Shown here piece after piece: positions 11,360-12,986 of a stretch of 12,986 nucleotides of DNA. How positions within the stretch are numbered: position 1 is the stretch's first letter; each line of letters starts with the position of its first letter. The position numbers and the translations under genes were made by a program. Source of the DNA: Candidatus Anaerobutyricum stercoripullorum (GTDB taxonomy: Bacteria; Bacillota; Clostridia; Lachnospirales; Lachnospiraceae); assembly GCA_019114885.1 (NCBI GenBank), contig DXEQ01000121.1, positions 1-12,986 on the forward strand, given 5' to 3'. The notes beneath the pieces are model-generated. The model searched no databases. It was not told where the DNA came from and saw only the letters and a list, made by a program, of their open reading frames with translations.

Positions 11360-12488
11360 AGCCATTCTCCTTCAGTTCTGCGGATATATCTTCGCCAAGA
11401 AATGTATCGAAAATCTCCGCCATCTTCTCTTCCAGATTCATGTCCGCAAACTGCTCCGGATACAGGACGGACGCCGCATAATATGTATCCGCCAGCGCCA
11501 TATCCAGATTGGAAGCATAGGAGCGGAAAGAGATCTGGGAATATACTCTTCCCTCCCGCACGGCGGTCAGCTGCTCATAATACTCCGGATTCCGGGCATA
11601 ATCTTCATCGATCAGCTCCATCCCGTTATAATCCAGAAAGATCACATCCGGATTCCATGCGAGCACCTGTTCTTTTTCGATGTTAAACGGACCGGTCTGT
11701 CCTGTCTCATCCGCAAGATTCTTCGCCCCGATGGCCGCCAGCGGACCATACCCTGCCTCCGTCCCGTCAAATCCATGAAGTCCCTGAAAACTGACTCCGC
11801 CCACGTACACCGTCGGCTTCTCTTCCTTGGGCACATTGGAAGTCCGCGCCGTCAGGTCTTCTTTCACATGATCCATGTAGTCCGTCAGCTCCTGCGCCCG
11901 CTCTTCCTTTCCGTATACTTCTCCCAGTATATGAAGAGTTTCATACGCATCTTCATCCATCATGCCGTCGCTTCCCGGAATCACCACAACGGGAATCCCC
12001 GTCGTCTGCTGCAGCTGATCCGGGTCCGCGCCGCCTGCCGCCGACAAGATGATCACGTCCGGGCCTGTCGTGATGATCTCCTCCGCGTAAGGGTCCCCGT
12101 TCCCTCCAATCACCGGAAGCCCGGCAAACTGATCTCCATTTACAATGCTGTAACCACGGGAACTGTCTTTCTCCTGCTCATAATCTTCCACACCGACCAC
12201 AAGATTCTGCGCCTGCATATAGCAGGTGTAGCGCAGCGCGCCGACTCCGGAGCAGACCACACTCTCCACCTCTTCTGGAATCTCCACCGCGCGGTCCGCA
12301 CCGTCTGTGATGGTCCGCACCGCCGCATCCTGCGCGTCGTTTTCTCGTGTGCCCGCACCACCCGACTCTCCAGTCTGTGCCTCCACACCCTGCGTTTTGC
12401 CAGTATCCGATACAGAGCTGCCGCATCCGCATATCGCGGACATACTCAAAGCTGCAATCAAAACTGCCTGTACCCATTTTTTTGTCAT
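11331..12488 (-). CDS. Substrate-binding lipoprotein of the FecCD-type importer
   Basis: This 385-residue lipoprotein captures the substrate outside the membrane. MTKKWVQAVLIAALSMSAIC is a signal peptide with lipobox ICGC, making C22 the lipidated residue. A Ser/Gly/Glu-rich linker to about residue 55 is followed by a two-lobed periplasmic-binding-protein type III fold: TITDGADRAVEIPEEVESVV opens lobe 1 and PDVIILSAAGG and NPDVIFLDYNG mark the lobe interiors. YASNLDMALADTYYAASVLY near the C-terminus is typical of the HemV-like subgroup common in clostridia and archaea. The start has GGGAGG 8 bp upstream. Substrate annotation is usually 'iron(III)' by default. The linked FmdE gene makes molybdate, tungstate or a cofactor at least as plausible. 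Confidence 0.93.
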   Translation of the reverse strand: MTKKWVQAVLIAALSMSAICGCGSSVSDTGKTQGVEAQTGESGGAGTRENDAQDAAVRTITDGADRAVEIPEEVESVVCSGVGALRYTCYMQAQNLVVGVEDYEQEKDSSRGYSIVNGDQFAGLPVIGGNGDPYAEEIITTGPDVIILSAAGGADPDQLQQTTGIPVVVIPGSDGMMDEDAYETLHILGEVYGKEERAQELTDYMDHVKEDLTARTSNVPKEEKPTVYVGGVSFQGLHGFDGTEAGYGPLAAIGAKNLADETGQTGPFNIEKEQVLAWNPDVIFLDYNGMELIDEDYARNPEYYEQLTAVREGRVYSQISFRSYASNLDMALADTYYAASVLYPEQFADMNLEEKMAEIFDTFLGEDISAELKENGYEFGPITLG

Positions 12489-12533
12489 AAAGAAATCCTC
12501 CCTTATCTGCCAGCACTTTTACGAATTGAAAAA

Positions 12534-12562
12534 ATTATATCAAATCAGTTCGTCCACAGCAA
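12534..12562 (-). promoter_or_regulatory. Promoter of the importer/FmdE operon
   Basis: On the reverse strand TTGCTG (12557-12562), 17 bp and TATAAT (12534-12539) lie about 46 bp before the lipoprotein ATG: a perfect -10 with a half-matching -35. Immediately upstream are two C-runs on this strand (G6 at 12570-12575 and G5 at 12580-12584 on the plus strand), each followed by an AT-rich ATAT element. This is a possible activator or metal-regulator site. Confidence 0.65.
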
Positions 12563-12595
12563 GCCTCCAGGGGGGATATGGGGGAAATATACGAG

Positions 12596-12622
12596 CATCC
12601 GATTTTTCCCCGATGACGGATG
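12596..12622 (-). other. Inverted repeat after the LysR gene
   Basis: CATCCG (12596-12601) and CGGATG (12617-12622) form a 6-bp stem with a 15-nt loop just beyond the LysR stop codon. No T run follows on the reverse strand, so it is a weak terminator candidate at best; it could be a binding site upstream of the lipoprotein promoter. Confidence 0.3.
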
Positions 12623-12626
12623 GTAA

Positions 12627-12986
12627 TTAACTCTCAAAATTCTCACGTAATTTTTCTAAAAACAAACCTGCAGCAGAAGAAAACACCTGATACTTCTTCC
12701 AGATCACATTTAATCCCGAATCAAGCTGCGGTTCTAATGGTCTGAAGCAAAGGCTGCTGTCTTTTCCTGCATACACAATCTTATCAATTGTTATCGCATA
12801 TCCGATTCCTGCTTCAACCATGATCGCCGCATTGTATACCAGATTAAATGTAGTGACAATATCCAGCCTGTCAAAGTCTTTCCCGAACCATTGCGCAAAT
12901 TCGTTGTCCTTTCGATCCCGGGAGATGGCCTGTCTGGAACATATCAAGGGAACATTCAGCAAATCTTCTTTCCGAATCACTTCTTT
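12627..12986 (-). CDS. LysR-type transcriptional regulator, C-terminal part (cut by window end)
   Basis: The reverse strand is open from base 12986 to a TAA at 12627 (119 codons) and reads KEVIRKEDLLNVPLICSRQA at its start. The content is the second half of a LysR effector-binding domain: the 'L..vPLI.' strand, then VYNAAIMVEAGIGYAITIDK (the typical 'V.aGlGia..p' region) and RPLEPQLDSGLNVIWKKYQV. The final FLEKLRENFES is a usual LysR end. The DNA-binding domain is outside the window, and the GTG at 12978-12980 is an internal Val codon, not a start. It precedes the importer operon on the same strand with a 138-bp gap containing that operon's promoter. It could regulate that operon, but LysR genes usually control divergent neighbours. 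Confidence 0.88.
   Translation of the reverse strand, partial: KEVIRKEDLLNVPLICSRQAISRDRKDNEFAQWFGKDFDRLDIVTTFNLVYNAAIMVEAGIGYAITIDKIVYAGKDSSLCFRPLEPQLDSGLNVIWKKYQVFSSAAGLFLEKLRENFES

Noticed and set aside
12627..12980. Complete small gene starting at GTG 12980
   Set aside because: The frame is open to the window end, and the product is the middle-to-end of a LysR effector domain, so this is a truncated view of a longer gene.

Overview
The window looks like the chromosome of an anaerobic, low-to-moderate-GC Firmicute, most likely a Lachnospiraceae-type Clostridium relative. The reasons are the strong AAGGAGG-type ribosome binding sites, the Bce-type two-component/ABC module, the clostridial-style ferredoxin protein with a CPGS motif, the group III iron alcohol dehydrogenase, and a FmdE protein beside a FecCD-type importer. 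Taxonomy is inferred from protein style only. Almost all genes read on the minus strand; the ferredoxin protein is the one clear plus-strand gene.

Layout, left to right. (1) 1-268: N-terminal part of a TetR-family regulator (minus, cut by the window edge), with a consensus promoter at 351-379. (2) 422-624: gene debris, namely the first 31 codons of a flavodoxin ending in an early stop, followed by an unidentified C-terminal-like ORF tail. (3) 673-1842: iron-containing alcohol dehydrogenase, whose upstream region carries two TGACA-N3-TGTCA inverted repeats. (4) 1859-3045: about 1.2 kb without a confident gene. It holds these operators, a possible 31-codon ORF, a seven-unit 52-bp tandem repeat, a GC-rich hairpin-bearing stretch, a -10-like box with a 12-bp palindrome, and a terminator-like hairpin about 50 bp before the next gene. 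(5) 3046-3918 (+): ferredoxin-like Fe-S protein with three tandem CPGS repeats. (6) 3986-8902 (minus): a Bce-type module in the order response regulator, histidine kinase, ABC ATPase, ABC permease. A 12-bp-arm inverted repeat and four copies of an octamer lie between kinase and ATPase. (7) 8917-12488 (minus): substrate-binding lipoprotein, FecCD permease, ATPase and FmdE protein, tightly packed and ending 14 bp before the response regulator. (8) 12627-12986: C-terminal part of a LysR-type regulator (cut by the edge).

How they may work together. The right half could be transcribed as one long unit from the promoter at 12534-12562: metal/oxyanion or cofactor uptake (SBP, permease, ATPase, FmdE) running into the envelope-stress or peptide-sensing kinase/regulator pair, with the efflux/detoxification ABC pair behind its own control region. 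The left half is a redox neighbourhood (alcohol dehydrogenase, a flavodoxin relic, a TetR regulator, a ferredoxin protein). The most unusual items are the 52-bp repeat array, the possible attenuated leader of the ferredoxin gene, the CPGS triplication beside a second Fe-S motif lacking one Cys, the phased octamers in front of the Bce-type ABC genes, and the coupling of an FmdE importer operon to a Bce-type two-component system.
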